Shown here: one piece after another, positions 47,246 through 61,600 of the stretch
How positions within the stretch are numbered: the stretch's first letter is position 1
How the letters are laid out: each line of letters begins with the position of its first letter
NCBI RefSeq assembly: GCF_000004195.4
Contig: NC_030678.2
Coordinates: 30,852,201 to 30,916,200, forward strand
Length of the DNA stretch: 64,000 bases
Direction: 5' to 3'
Origin: Xenopus tropicalis
Lineage: Eukaryota; Chordata; Amphibia; Anura; Pipidae
The notes under the pieces: model-generated
Seen by the model: only the letters and a program-made list of their open reading frames with translations
The model's database searches: none
What the model was told of the DNA's origin: nothing
Position numbers and translations under genes: made by a program

Positions 47246-49519
47246 CAAGCCTGGAACTAGGGGTAGGCAGAAGCCCGTGCCTAGCGCACAACAGTAGGGG
47301 GGGCACTAGGCATGTACCTCTTCTACTGGCCTTTTCCTAGTCTGGCCAGATATCAGTAAACCTATAAGGTGCTGGCTCGGTCTGGAGGAATTATCAGCCT
47401 GTATATAGCCAGCTTAACACATTAATAGCTGACATCCCCATGGCCAACCCAATGCTTTCAGTTTAGTGTGGCTGAGGGAAGGGGCATGGGAAGGGGGGCA
47501 GCCTCTGGGTCCCCATTGGCGAAATCCGGTACTGGCAGCCCTATATGCAATATACAGTACATTCTGGCCAGCCCGTCACTGCTAATGTAACCAGTTTTAT
47601 CATGTCGTCCAAGTAAAACCCTTTCCTCACATTTTTGATGTATTGTATGAAATAATGGAAATATTATATGTATGCCTAATGCCTTATAAGAAGAGACTAA
47701 TGCTACTGGCAAACCATCGGTTCCACTTGTTTACCCTGTAGGACAAATAGAGACTCAGAAACATGTTGCTAAACATATGCCTCCGCCTTGGTAAGAACCA
47801 GGATGTGGTAAGGATGTAGGTGTGTCTGGGAGGTATAAAGGGCACTTTGATTGCTTAAGTAGTGGCTGGGAATATGTAGTGCTTAGTAAATACCTGTAAT
47901 GTGCTATGAGTCAAATTTCAATCACATATCGCCATCTGGAGTATAGAGTGCCGGGAAGCTTCAACCTCCGATGTCCGGGGGTCATTTGCTAAAACTAACA
48001 ACAACCTATGAGAAATTTTCCTGCAGTAGGCTAATCCTTGCTCGGCTCCTATAGGTTACTGCATTGGTGCAAATATGTCCATAGTTCCATAGTCCAAAGT
48101 AAATGGGCTTAGTGGGTTAGAGAGGGTGTGAGTTAGGGATGGGTTTGGGTTGAGCTTTTTGTCAACCTGCACATCATGACTTTCCTGCTAGCAGGACTTT
48201 CAAGCATTCTCAGTAAAGACTTACTAGGCAGTCAATGAAAGGTAACTCCTCAGAAAACTAAAGGGGGCAGAGAATCACGCTCGTACAGGAAATGGAGGAT
48301 CTGTGCTGCAGATTTGTGCTTTTGCTTTGCTTAAAAGAGGTTAGACTGAATGCTGAGAGCGAAGTAGGTAGAGTCACTTTAAAGATTATTTATACAAAGG
48401 TTTACTTTTTTTTTTTTTTTTAGAAATTACATTACATTACTAGTAATTGCATTACTTATTACTAATTGATGATTGTTTTGGTTTTATCTTTACAACCCCA
48501 AACCCTATAATCAAATAATGAGCTCAGTATGAACAAACCCTTTTTCCCAGCCGCAGTGTTTTAAGTTTACAGATAAGGAGAAGTTTATTATTCTTTTTCT
48601 CCCACAATTGCACTGAAGCAGCAGCACCAAGGGGGGGGGGATTGAAATCTAAAATGAATCTGCTTTGAATTTTTTTATTCTGCACTCTACTGTTTGTATC
48701 TCTATTGGATGAGATTTGCTTTACCTGTGAAAAGCCTGAGCTTATTGTACTTTATAATGTAGGAATCTAATGCAATTATGTTTGATCGCTCAATTTAACC
48801 AGTACAGAAGTGCATAATAAAAACCAAGCCCCTCCCTTGCACCTGAAGTAGCCTGAGCCATTGTGTATCGCTGTGTAAATAGCATACAAACTAGCTCTGC
48901 AGTGTTCTGGTACAGACCAACGCTGCTCTGAATGGTTTGTTTTAGTTACCTTCCTTAGTGACAGTTACAGTCCAATCCTTGTGCAGGCACCAAGCACAGA
49001 GAGGACATGGCAGCCTTCTCAGCAAGTCTCCCCTGGTTGGAAAGCACAAAGTCACAGATTCAGAACCTCCAGGTACATGGGCCTTTCCTGAATTCCCTGC
49101 AATAGGGTTCACCCACTGACTATGTGGTCCCCCCCACCCCCCAAAAAAATGTTTGCACTTAGTCACTGCCTAAAAAATGGGATTTTAATGATTGATTTAT
49201 AGTAATTCCATTTTGGTTGAATCAATAAAAAATGTAATTATATTATTTTATTGGAATTGCCCTCTCTCTGGACCTTATGTATCCAGTGAAGACATAAGGG
49301 TGCTGGTATATTATTAACTTTTTAATAAAACTTTCTTTTATTATACGACAGTAAAACCCAGGATCAGAGCAAATGTCCCATAAGACATCTGGCCCCTAAA
49401 GCTACCACCCTATGCACTGGTCCATGGGTACCTATATAAAAATATAGCCCTGGTAAGCTATCGAAAACAATGAGCATATAAATATATAAAATCTTAGATA
49501 TTTGTCTGTCTCTGAGCAG

Positions 49520-49658
49520 ATATGGAAGGAATTCTCTTCTAGACTCCATGATGCCGTCCAGCAGCAAATGAATGAAAGCAGCATTAAACAATTCACAGAT
49601 CTGTCGGAGTCAGAGAAAGTATTTGTGTTGGAAAAAGCAGCCAAGGCTTTGCAAACAG
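49520..49658 (+). CDS. TBC-like gene, exon a
   Basis: Acceptor TCTGAGCAG at 49511-49519; donor GTACAT at 49659. It encodes IWKEFSSRLHDAVQQQMNES, then SIKQFTDLSESEKVFVLEKA and AKALQT, a helical segment, leaving in phase 1. It is the first exon I can support. It starts with an Ile codon in phase 0, so at least one exon with the start codon must lie further left. Confidence 0.75.
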
Positions 49659-52600
49659 GTACATTCACAGCTGTGTTGCAGAGATTGCAGAGTCTTGCAG
49701 TTCTACTCTACAGGTTGTTTGTGCCATGTATTTGGTAAAGGTTTGAATGCCTGTGTGTTTTGAAAGCATGAATTAGCATGTACCAGGAGTGGGGTGGGTG
49801 GGGGATTTGTATTTAAAAAGCAGTTATTATAAATATTTTGTTGTGAATTCCTTGCACCACCATCAAAGAAATGCTCTCCCTCCACCAACACTGCCAACTT
49901 CAATACTTCCTGTTCCTCACGTCTACATTTTGTGCTCTCACATATTCAAAATGGACACTTTTTACCTTCTGTACTTTTATCTCCTGGCCCCCATAGGCAG
50001 GCCCAGATTTGTAGCGAGGCCACAAAGGCCCTGGCCTAGGGCGGCACAAATTTGGCGGCAGTGGGGAGAGTAATAGGGACCTCTCCCCACTGCTCCATAC
50101 GTGAGTTTACGTGAGTTTAAATGGACGCGAAAATGCGGGTGGGGAGCGGCACCCAGATAACAAATCCGGCACTATCATTCGCTGCAGCTTTTGCATATCA
50201 ACACAGAAATAGTCAATCTGAGGAACTCCACACAAGACAATAATCAGTGACAGAGCAGGAGCGCTGGAAAGTTATACTGTATGAGCCCCAATATATGATA
50301 TTTTCCATGCAGTTTGAGATTTGAATATTTACTCAGTGTCCATGCAGGATTTAATTTTGATTATTCCTGTGGTGATAAATAAAAAGCTAGTGCAGTGCAG
50401 TACAGAAAGATGTGGCTGTTTAATGTAAAATAGAATACAGAGGCTGCAGTGGTGTAATTTCCATACAGCAGACCCTGCAAACACAGAAAGACAACCTAAA
50501 GCTGGCCATACATGTAGCAATGGTCGCACGAAAGGTCGTCCCCACCACTGACATTCAGGGCTGAATCGTCAGGTATGGAGGTAGAAACAATAGAAATTCT
50601 ACCTCCTTCTGCTGATTCAGCCCTGAATGTACATTTTGCTTGGACCGATAACTGCAGCCTTCTGCGATATTGGTCGCTTCGTTAAGCCGCCATACACGCA
50701 ACGAATATCGTAAGAAACGAGGTTTCGTACAATATCATCGGTGCGTGTATGGCCAGCTTTACGCTGAATGATCTGCTGGTTTGGAGACATGGGCAGACAT
50801 ATAGTGAACAAATCAAACTGATCTGATTGTTTTGCCTCTAGTCTAGACCAACAATTGGATCAAACCAGGCACTTGATACAGATCATATCAGTGCCCCAAT
50901 GAGGTCCTCGCCCAGTGGGATTGTCAAACCTACCCACCATCTGGCTGATCCCAGACATTTTGGCCTCATACTGTACATGCACCAATCTGACACTTCAGTA
51001 TGGAGTTGCCATTAATGTGTGGGAGTTGCCATTGTGTCTGGGAACCGGTGGACTTGATTTGGGGTCTGAAATTTATCAGAGGGTTTTTCTGTGGTGAGAG
51101 GGGGCAGGCTAGTGATTATGTGACTGCAGTTGTACATTATGATGAGCCAGAGGTTCTGGTGTGGTTATAACTTTACATTACAACAAAGAACAAAGAAGCC
51201 AAAGCCCAGAACAGCAACCTTATATGCATATAGGGAAGAGTAAAACCTGAATGCCTCTAGCTAATATCTCTTAATGCACACAAACTGACAATGATTCATC
51301 ATGGGGCAATACTGCTTATTTGCTATGAAAATAAGTTAATTTGCACATGCCTTTCAGTTCCCTTGCCAACATATTATTTGATACACTGCACCATAAACAT
51401 TGCAGTATTTACAGTAAGCCCTGGGCAACATTAACCTCTTGTCAGCCACAGATATTTTCAGCATTCGCTGGGCACAAGTGGAAGGCAGATACTCATTTTA
51501 TACCTATTTCTGGCCTTTAGCAAATATTTAGTACCTGTCCCTCAGTCTGTGGTTTGTTTATAGTGAAAGGGTTGGAGTGCAAGACAGAGCTAGACTGGGT
51601 GTAGTATACAGATTAAGGGATCATTTTTAGAAATTGGGTGCACGGGGACGATGTCCTAGGGCAGTGCTATATACAGAAGGGAGATAATCTACTGATTCCG
51701 TCTGAAGGGACCAAATCTGCAGCTTTGTTCTGCCCATGTATGGCCAGCTTTAGAAGCAGAATAGTGAATGTTAATAAGCCATTCACATAAAGGGTAATTA
51801 AGCCTGTGCATGCTGTGTACCAAAATTGGATTTGTCACCTGTCCCAGTTTTGGACAGGCTTATTGGGTAAAAACATAATAATAATTACATTTGTGAACCA
51901 GGTTTATGAAATATTCACTACTGTTTATTAAAATGGTTTTTTAAAACTTTAGTACTTGTAAGTCATTCACTTGGACAAACTGATTTCACTGTTGCTGAAT
52001 CAGGCAGGTTGTTTGAACTTTAATGGATTGATTGATGTTGCAGGAGACGTTTACAATAAGGTTTCCACCCATATCAGCTCCTGCCTTGAAGAGAATTTAT
52101 ACAGCTCTGTGGCTCATGAAGTACAAGACAGTGACGTTCCAAAGAATCAGTCTGCCTTAGTTACTAGGCATATTTATGATGGAGTGGTAAGTAAAGATTT
52201 GTTGGAAATAAATATACTATATGCAATTCTCTACAATATGCAATTACCCTGCATTCAGTTTTGTGTAAAAACAAAGGTACTCATTGCACTTCTGTATAGT
52301 TACCCTCAGTCATATAGTTACACTCAATCCTTTCTGCCTTCAGTTCTAAATTATGTGCTGCTGTGCCTATTGATGCAGGGGAGCCGCCACCTCCAGAGTC
52401 CCCAGAGTTCCCTTCACACCCAGCATCAATAGGCGCAGCACACTTGTGCCTAAAGAATTGGCCACAGATGGCACTGGAATGCCACACATCAGAAATGATG
52501 CCAGGCAGACATCCACTCAATTGTATCCAATTTGCATCTAAATGTGCATGCAGTTGCTTTGATTTTGCTGAATCAGCTGAAATTGCGGTAGGCACAGCAC

Positions 52601-55600
52601 AAATGCATCAAGAGCATTTTCTCCTTTGCGACCACAATTTTGATCTAAATTGTACTCTGCTTACTGCACTGCGGAAGTACATAATTCTACATACACCAAA
52701 AAATAGTTGACAGAACTTGATCGCTGACGAGTGGCGGGGTTGATGTGAAACAGAAGCGGCGATGCGATGCGCGATTGTGACAATTGGGGGGGGCATCACA
52801 TTGTCACTTTTTCAGCCGGACAGTGCTAGGGGTAGACAGGTAGCTGAGGAGGTACATGCCTAACGCTCCTGCTCTGTTGCTCCCTATGCAGGTGCCTATT
52901 CTGCCTACCTCTAGTTCCAGCCCTGATTAGTAAGATAGTGAAAAATATTTAATCCTGACCAAATAGTGATGCTGAATATATATATATGTCCAGATACCAT
53001 ACCTATTTTGCTGTGTTAGGAACCTTGATATATATTTTTTTAATCAGGATTATCTCTTAGTTATTACTTATTCAATAAAACTTGCTCCTAGAGTTTATGG
53101 GGACCCTAACAGGGGCATTTGTGTGTCCCTTGATGCCAGAGATGGCCAAACCAATGCTGCTCCCTGCACTCCAACTGGGCTGAGCGGGGCCAGGTTATCA
53201 GTACACAGTGGCCAACTGTGTGATCAGCTCCAGATGAGATGAACTTCCAGTTAAAATATTGGAAGTGTATCTCTTACAGACAGCATTTTGCTGTACCATG
53301 TGGTACTGTCCCGCATATTTCCACCTGAGGGTAGGTTAATTTGGCTATGGGCCCCAGTAAATTCTAGTTGCACTGGTGCTGGCTGGCATAAAACCAAGAT
53401 TATATCAGTAAAAAAAGCTCTACCCTGTGCTGTGCTTGTGCATGTGTAAAGGAAAAATACTGTTTTCTGGATTCACAAAAGGAGGGCTCATTCACAGAGG
53501 ACTATTCTGTGACTCAATATCTCTTCAATAAATTATAACATAATATAAGGTCTGAAAAATGTCCTAAGGGAATTATTATCATCCTAATTACTTGTACATG
53601 GTGTTAGGTGACATCTCCATGGCCCGCTGGATGCAGACATTATTTAATCATTACGATCTTTACAACAAGTGCTTATGAATCCCGCTCAGGGAATAGTCTT
53701 CTAATAAATGTTCTCCTGCAGCTGTTCCTTAGTGCCCTTTGCCAGCCTCTTCAATTATGTCTAGGCATGGTTATGCCAAAGCAAAGCCGTTAGGGACTGC
53801 CTGGCTACAGAACTACGGTCTTGAGAGCCAATGCTGTCTTTTTGTGTCTCTCTTTTCTACAACAGTTTACTGCCCCTCAGTGCTGAAGTTTTGGGTTCAA
53901 TTCTGACCAGAGCTTTACAGGTTGTCTTCATGTTTGTGTTAGAGTTCCTCCGGTAGAGCAAAAACATAATGGTTTTTGGCATGTCCCTGTAGTATGGAAA
54001 TTAGACAGAGGAAGGGGTGATGATAATTATTAAGCATAATATTTTATAAATAAATAAGGCATAATAAATTAGGCATACTTGGGAACTGAGCATCTATCTA
54101 ACAGATAGTATTCAATATATATATATATTAAAGAAGAACTATATTTTATGTATACAAAATGTATAAACCATTATAAAATTTGAATGCTTGTTTATTGATT
54201 AATATGGAATTGATTAATATTTGGTTTACAAAAGAAACAAAAAAAAATTTGAAGAAACTCAAAAACCTCAAATTGAAATATGGCCATTGATTAAGACCTA
54301 AACTAGCAAGCTTTAATATAATATGTTACATTGCATCATGGTTTCTGTATATTTTGCACAGGTGAACATACTGGAGAAAAGACCATCTCTGAAACTCAAA
54401 CTCCGTGTCCTATTCAATCAGCCCTTACCTACTTCCATAAGAAATTTAGTATGGAAATTGCAACTGTCCAACACAAAGGGTATGAAAATTGTGCTTATAC
54501 ATTATATATACACTTATATATATACTATAGCAAAAAGGGGAAAGTTATGCTCACCACTAAATTAAACCATTAGGCCGTGGAGCAATGAGGCTGTGACCAC
54601 AAAATTCTTACAGACAGCAACAAAAGATCCTCTGCACTCACCCATTATCAATATATATATGTCATTAAGACATTCTGTGCATCAAGCTAACAAGATATAT
54701 ATGTATAATGGGTGAGAGCAGAAGATCTTTTGGGCCCGATTCACTAAAGTCCGAAATAAGGAGTGCTATTTATAGCATGCGTTAAAAATCTTATCACTTC
54801 TTATTTTTCGCTCGATTCACTAAAAGGACACTTGTCATAATTAAGAAGCAATGTTCTTGGCGTTATTTATCTTGCGACGACATATTTTCAAGCAACGTGC
54901 TGCATAATATGTTGTGCGCTGCGTAATATATTGCTTGAAAATATGTCGTCGCAAGATAAATAACGCCAAGAACATCGCTTCTTAATTATGACAAGTGTCC
55001 TTTTAGTGAATCGAGCGAAAAATAAGAAGTGATAAGATTTTTAACGCATGCTATAAATAGCACTCCTTATTTCGGACTTTAGTGAATCAGGCCCATAGTC
55101 TTTACTCTGTCAAGAAATAGATTGTGCATAGATATATAATGTTTCTGTTCCACTGTTGATGATATTTTATGTTGAAATATGGCAGCACGTATGGAATACC
55201 TGAAGCAATTGTCCATGAACAAGGCCAGATCTATGCTGGACAGGGATATTTCACTCCAGTGCCAAGATATACTGACTAAAGTCCATGCATTTCAACATCT
55301 GAAAGCAAATAACAGTAAGTTATCAAAATCATTGCATGCTTTGACAGCTTATGTTAGAGAGACATGTTTATGCAGCATTTTACAATAGTCAGTCCCTGCC
55401 TCAGTTGTCCCTATCATGTTTACACAATACACTAGGGTTTGTTTTTATGGGAAGCCAGTTAACCTGCCTGTATGTTTTTGAAGTGTGGCCATAAACCAGA
55501 GCATCAGAAGGAAACCGACACAAACTTAGGGGGAACATACAACCCTGTGGCAGATAGTTCCCAGGTCAGACTCAAATTCAGAACCCTATAGCTGCAAGGA

Positions 55601-58600
55601 AAACGTGCTAACCATTACCACCATGACTCTGCCAGAAATTATAATTAAAGAAAAAGGAATGATACAATCACTGGGAGGTACCAAAATACCTTATACCCTG
55701 GCTGGTTTTCCTGTTAGGAGAAACCCACACCGGTCTGGGGAAGCCCACTGATTTTACCTTTCCTCCTAATTTAATATGAACTCAGATTTTACTATGTGTC
55801 AAATAGGTTTTAGCTTGTTTGTTGAGTTGTTTGGAAGAAAAGGCAAAGTAGTTATGGCTTGCATAGCCCATAAAAAGGTAAAAAGGCAAGTTTGCAAAGA
55901 CAAAGCACCCCAGATTGCCCCTTGTACCAGGTCTGGCAAATGCCAAAGGGGTTGCTGTAAGTCAGGGGTCCCCAACCTTTCTTACTCTTGAGCCACAGTC
56001 AAAAGTAAAAAGACTTGGAGAGCAACACAAGCACCATAAAAGTTCATGGAGGTGCCAAATAAGGGCTAAGATTGGCTATTAGGCGCCTCTATGCGAACTA
56101 TCAGCTTACAGGGGGCTTTATTTGGTAGGAAATCTTGTTTTTATTCAACCAAAACTTGCCACCAAGTCAGGAATTCAAAAATAACTACCTGGTTTGGGGG
56201 CACTGAGAGCAACATCCAAGGGGTTGGTGAGCAACATGTTGCCCCCGAGCCACTGGTTGGGGATCACTGCTGTAAGATGTCACTATTTATTGGGTCTCTG
56301 GGGGGCTGCTTAGGCCTCTGTGTAACTGAAATGCTAGGGCTATTTTGAATTCTAGTCTGGACCTTCCATGTAATATCTCTTTTTGAGTCTGACAACAACA
56401 TTCTGGATTGATGGTAACAAGGAGGGCCTCACAGTTAGAAGCTTTGCATGCCAATCTCTTCAACGTTAGCAGGACTGTTCATTCTAGCATGGTACAGGAT
56501 AGCTTGAAAGAAAAACATCCCCATTGATAGACTTTTTAAATGGAGACATACAGTATTTATGAAACAGTCAACTGTTGACAAAGAAATGACATGTCATTTG
56601 ATAGTTATTATTATTAACATTTATTTATAAAGCGCCAACATATTCCGCAGTGCTGAGTTGACTTTGTGTCTGATGAATGGGAATAGATAACCTTGTATAC
56701 ATATAAATGTTGTTTTTTTTTGTTTTGTTTTTTAAAGGTGTTTTAAGGACCATGCGTAATGTTCTATCTTATTACCATAAGCTTCAGCACATGGAGGGTA
56801 GTCTTCCTGAGCCAGAGTATCTTCTTCTTCTGCCTCTGGTCCAGGTTGCCTTAGACAGTAACCCCAGAACATCTCTTGACTCTAGTTCTACCCAGTTGGT
56901 TGAAGAATATGTGGCTTTTATGGACTACCGGCCATCTATCATGCACAGGCCACATACCCCTGAGGTAAATATAGGAAATAACTGGCAATATGTAAACATA
57001 CTGTACTAACAAAATCTATAATGATTTTATGACATTTCATCCATATTTGAATTATACTATGTATAACACATTTTAGCCTAGTCTGATTTTACATTGACAA
57101 ATGCTTTTTGTCTTTTCATATAAGGTTTCATTGCGTAGTGATGGTCTTTTTAAAGAAATGGCGCAGTTGTTAAAGAACATTGCACAAAATTTGGCACATA
57201 CCATAGAAAATATATACTCATCACTCGGTAGGTACTGAGGTCAGAGAGTGTCAGTTCAGTATTTACTTTCTCTTGTCATTTTGCCATAATGAACATTTGT
57301 TTAATGGGGGGATTTTCAGTTGCAAGTATGGGATTTGTTATACAGAATCCTGTTATCCAAAAATCTCTGAATAAGCCATCTCCCATAGACTCTATTTTGA
57401 TCATTTACAGTTATATTCAGCACTTTTATTGCAGTGTCACCCACTGTAACTTACAACTTATATTCTCCTATTTGTATCTGAAAGTTACCCTCCAATTTAA
57501 TAATGTAAGCTCTATGGGGCAGGCACCTTTGTCCTTGTGTCTCTTTGATTTCTAACTTATTGCAACTGTATTTATTCTTATACTTTGTATTTATCTATTA
57601 TTATTTTAATAATACCTTGTTGTATTAATCTATTGTTCTACTGTACAGTGCTGTATACATAAGTAGCACTTTATAAATAAAGATATACATACATACATAC
57701 AGTACATTTAAAAAAATTAAACAATTTTTTAAAGATTTATCCAAATACTTAACATTTTGTTGATTGAACCAAACTTAAAGACGTTGCATGTTTTTAAGCC
57801 AGAGAGAAAATGTTCCAGTGACCAAGGCAACCATTGACTTTAATGGTCACTGCAGGCTAACCTGATTGCTAGATGTGTTGCTTGTTTTGTTTAATAATAC
57901 AATAGTTGCTTTGAAAACAATGTAATAAGGAATAGATGATATATCAGTTCACACCCAGTATAATTGTCTATTTGCTTTTAACACAAAAACCAAAACAATC
58001 TATTCTATTTCCCTTTACTACTATAAATACTGCATGCACACACAGCATAGAGTCATCCCATGCCCTTTTTCCAGCACAAAACAATATTTCTTTCTCACTC
58101 TCAATGTCACCTAACTACAGGAGTTCCATTTCTGCTCTTCTCTGTGCGCTCGCATTATCTGCTATTATTATGAACTATTCCAGTCACTCTTACCACTAGA
58201 TCTACACAAGGAACCAGGGGGTCACCAACCATTTTTACCCGTTAGCCATATTCAAATGTAAAAAGAGTCGGAGAGCAATACAGGAATGAAAAATGTACCT
58301 TGGGGTAACAAATTAGGGCTGTGATTGGCTACTTGGTAGCCCCTTATGTGAACTGGCAGCCTACAAGGAGGCTCTCTGGCAGTACACCTGGATTTTATGC
58401 AATCAAAACTTCAAACCAGAAATTAAAAAATAAACACCTGCTTTGAGGCCACTGAGAGCAACATCCAAGGGTAACGTAACATGTTACTCCTGAGCCACTG
58501 GTTGGGGATCACTGCAGGCAAAGGTGTAACCTTATCAGATGTAGCTCATTTCTTTTAACCTCAAAATACATATCTTTGCATTAGGCAGATAAAGGGAGGA

Positions 58601-61600
58601 GCTGGAGGGCCTGACAGATCAGGCAGCAGGATGGACATGCACAAGCCCAACTAATTGCAACTGACTGGTTTAAATAGCACCTGACAAAATGCAATCATAC
58701 CAAACTTTTGTAATTACCAAAGTAAATATCTGAACTATTCCCAGTTTTTCTGTTTGAAGAAAGTCTATTTTATAATGGACAAAACAAGAAACCCAGATTT
58801 AAAGTGCAAATAACATCTATCTTTCATGCAGAACGTACACATTGATGTTCCAATTTGTACTGAAGGTCAGCCCATTTATGCAATTATGTGTCACATCTGG
58901 ATATATAAGAAAACAACAAACATAAGAATCAACATCAGCATCCTCATCATATCATTTAGTCATGTTAAAATAGGAAAAAATGCTACTGGTCAGACATGTG
59001 TGGAACTATGGGGCCCATTTACTGTATTATTTTCGTATTCATGAATTGTATTTTTTAGCACTAAAAATCGTGGGCTGTACTAATTATTCAAAAACACAAA
59101 ACATTTATCATATATTAAGTGTAAAATCCATGAAAGAAATATAAAAATAAGCCTTTTAAAAGCTGTCTAGGTCAAACTACACTGTATAAGCAAAAACAGA
59201 AGATAGAAACACATAATAAAAAACAAATGTATCACTGTTCCATCAAATGAAATACTTGTTAATGGCCAGTATCCTATACTTCACAAGGTGTATTATCTCT
59301 TGTGTAACAAAAAAAAAATTATAATAAGGGAAAGTTCAGCCCGGAGCTAGAATTACTTTTGTCTAATACATTGCATCTGCGTTGGACAGGGAACAGAGCA
59401 GAATGATCATTAAAAATTATATTTTAACCTTCTAAACTGCAGCCAAAACTCCAGAAGAAGCTCTCCAGGTGGGATTAACCAAGATGTTACAACCAGTCAT
59501 TCAGGTCCTCTTTGTAGGTATATTTTCTTTTTATTTCTTTCCAGCAAAGTATTGAATTATTATTATTGAATTACTATACATTACTGATGCACAAACCATT
59601 CCAATACTGGCTATTTCTATCCTATTCATAATGAAGTGTGCAACTGTCCTAGTTTTTATTGCAGTGTGCTTGCTATCAGCCCTGTGTGTGGATAAGTCAT
59701 TTATCTGTTGTCCAAACAAAACTCCAACTTGTTCATTGACCTTAGCTCCCCTTCCAAATTCAAAATCAGAACATTTTAGGTCATGCCCTGCAAGGCCTGC
59801 CCTGGCAATCCTAGTTATAGCCAGACATGATCTGCCTTAAACTCTCAACTCTGTGAATGCCCAGCCACCTTTATTTGTGTGAATAATTACCCAACATCCT
59901 AGATTACTGGTGCCTGAAAATGAAGTGGAAACACAAACAACAGACGTAAACCAACTGACTAGTGAGGTGTGCCTACTTCTTTAGAATGCTACATGAGCTC
60001 TGCCTTCTTTGATCCAGTACAGTGTTACCCAAATTGTTTCATCTAGTGGATGAATTATCCAATAATCCCCCTGTTAATTAAAGGAGCCATTCATCAGGTT
60101 GGGCACCATAAAAATCCCAGAGGACCAAATCCAGCGTGTGTTTCCAGAGCAGTGGTTCTCAACCTTCCCTTTAATACAGTTCCTCATGTTGTGGTGACCC
60201 CCAACCATAGAGGAGAGGTGTCTCGGTTCCAAAGACCATTGAAAATGTGTTTTCTGATGGTCTTAGGCGACCCCTGTGAAAGGGTCGTTTGAGCCCCAAA
60301 GGGGTCACGACCGACAGGTTGAGAACCACTGTTCCAGAGGATCTAGGCCTTGCTGTGTACACTAACAGACCATATGTCTCATCATAGGTTATCTGAACAT
60401 GAACACTTTACTATATGTTTGGGACCAGTACATCTTAGGACTTAATGAGCCTGTTTATAACTGCCTGTCCGCCTTCAGCCTGGCATTTCTTATACTGATG
60501 CACGATCGCCTCAGCACCTGCATTTCTGTAAGTGTAAAACTACTAAGTCTTTAACTACTACAACCAAATAAAACATTTTACATAGTAAATTTAGCCTCTT
60601 CAGCTCCATAAATTCTTGCAAAGTGTTTATGTAATATATGGTATTAAAATTGACATTTTAATCTTGTTCCTTTTTCTTATCCAGCACCATGAATTGGAAA
60701 CAGTGATTAAGACACAAGGTCCTGCTTTGTCTGTGGATGAGTTTCAGATAGTAATCGATAAGTATTTCTACTCTGAACTCTTTAGCCAGTTGAACAGAGA
60801 AGGAAGCAGCCCACTTCCGGTGCACGACCCAACACAAGGTGAGTAAATAATAGCAGATCTAGAAACAAGAAAACTACAAGATTTTAACATCAAATGACAT
60901 GTTATATGCTGATAACACATTTTATATGCTAAGAACACATGTACATATTATGGAAAAAACGTGTCAGTACTAATAAGCTGGTTCAAACTTACATGTATTA
61001 GAAAGGGTCTATATAGAAAAGCAGGGAAATTACCCCATTATACAGCAACTTATACAAACCAGGTTTTTCCTAACACTCAAGGTCAACATTAGAAATAGTA
61101 ACAATTCACTGGGCACAGATTTTGCCATATGATCACTTCGTTGACCATAGCTACTCATGCAGACACCATTGGTGCCTGCTAGTAGATTTAACATAAAGTT
61201 ACCACCTGGCCAGTATTTGACCGGCCTAGCCAGTAAATAACCAGCTAGGGCCAGCACCAGTATTGCAAATTTACCAGCAATACACTTGCCTTTAAATTTG
61301 TAAAGGCCAATAAATCCCTCCGTTCCCTGACGAATGCCGATACCCATTTATAACTATGGACCCACCTCTGCTCCACCCAGTCTACCCATTTCCCTGCCCA
61401 TTTACCATCCCCATTTACCTTTCCCCACCCAGATCACCCATTTCCCCACCCCTTATATCATAACCCCACCCCCACAAGACTGGTATTAGTCACAGAAAAA
61501 GGTGGCAACCCTAACTTAACATAATAATCAACAGCAAGACAAGGAACTGATGGCACTGATGAAAGTATCTAGTAACTATGGTAGTATTTTAATGACTTCT

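Larger units (their letters stand above)
17216..49519. other. intergenic region between divergent genes
   Basis: About 32 kb separates the TRPV start codon (minus) from the first supported exon of the TBC-like gene (plus). It is mostly repeats, annotated separately. I see nothing assignable in about 23550-25760, 31260-32000, 32520-34780, 39570-42470 and 47760-49510. The TBC-like gene's first exon or exons should lie somewhere in this region, but I could not find them. Confidence 0.6.

Noticed and set aside
50051..50150. GC-rich patch considered as a CpG island or promoter
   Set aside because: It lies within a TE-like repeat and downstream of the first supported exon.
52281..52710. Two frames of 104 and 115 codons on opposite strands
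   Set aside because: They mirror each other across a TE-like region with inverted repeats.
54323..54573. Zinc-finger-like words (HTGEKTISE) in a second frame over exon c
   Set aside because: No Cys/His spacing for a finger; the other frame continues in phase with neighbouring exons.
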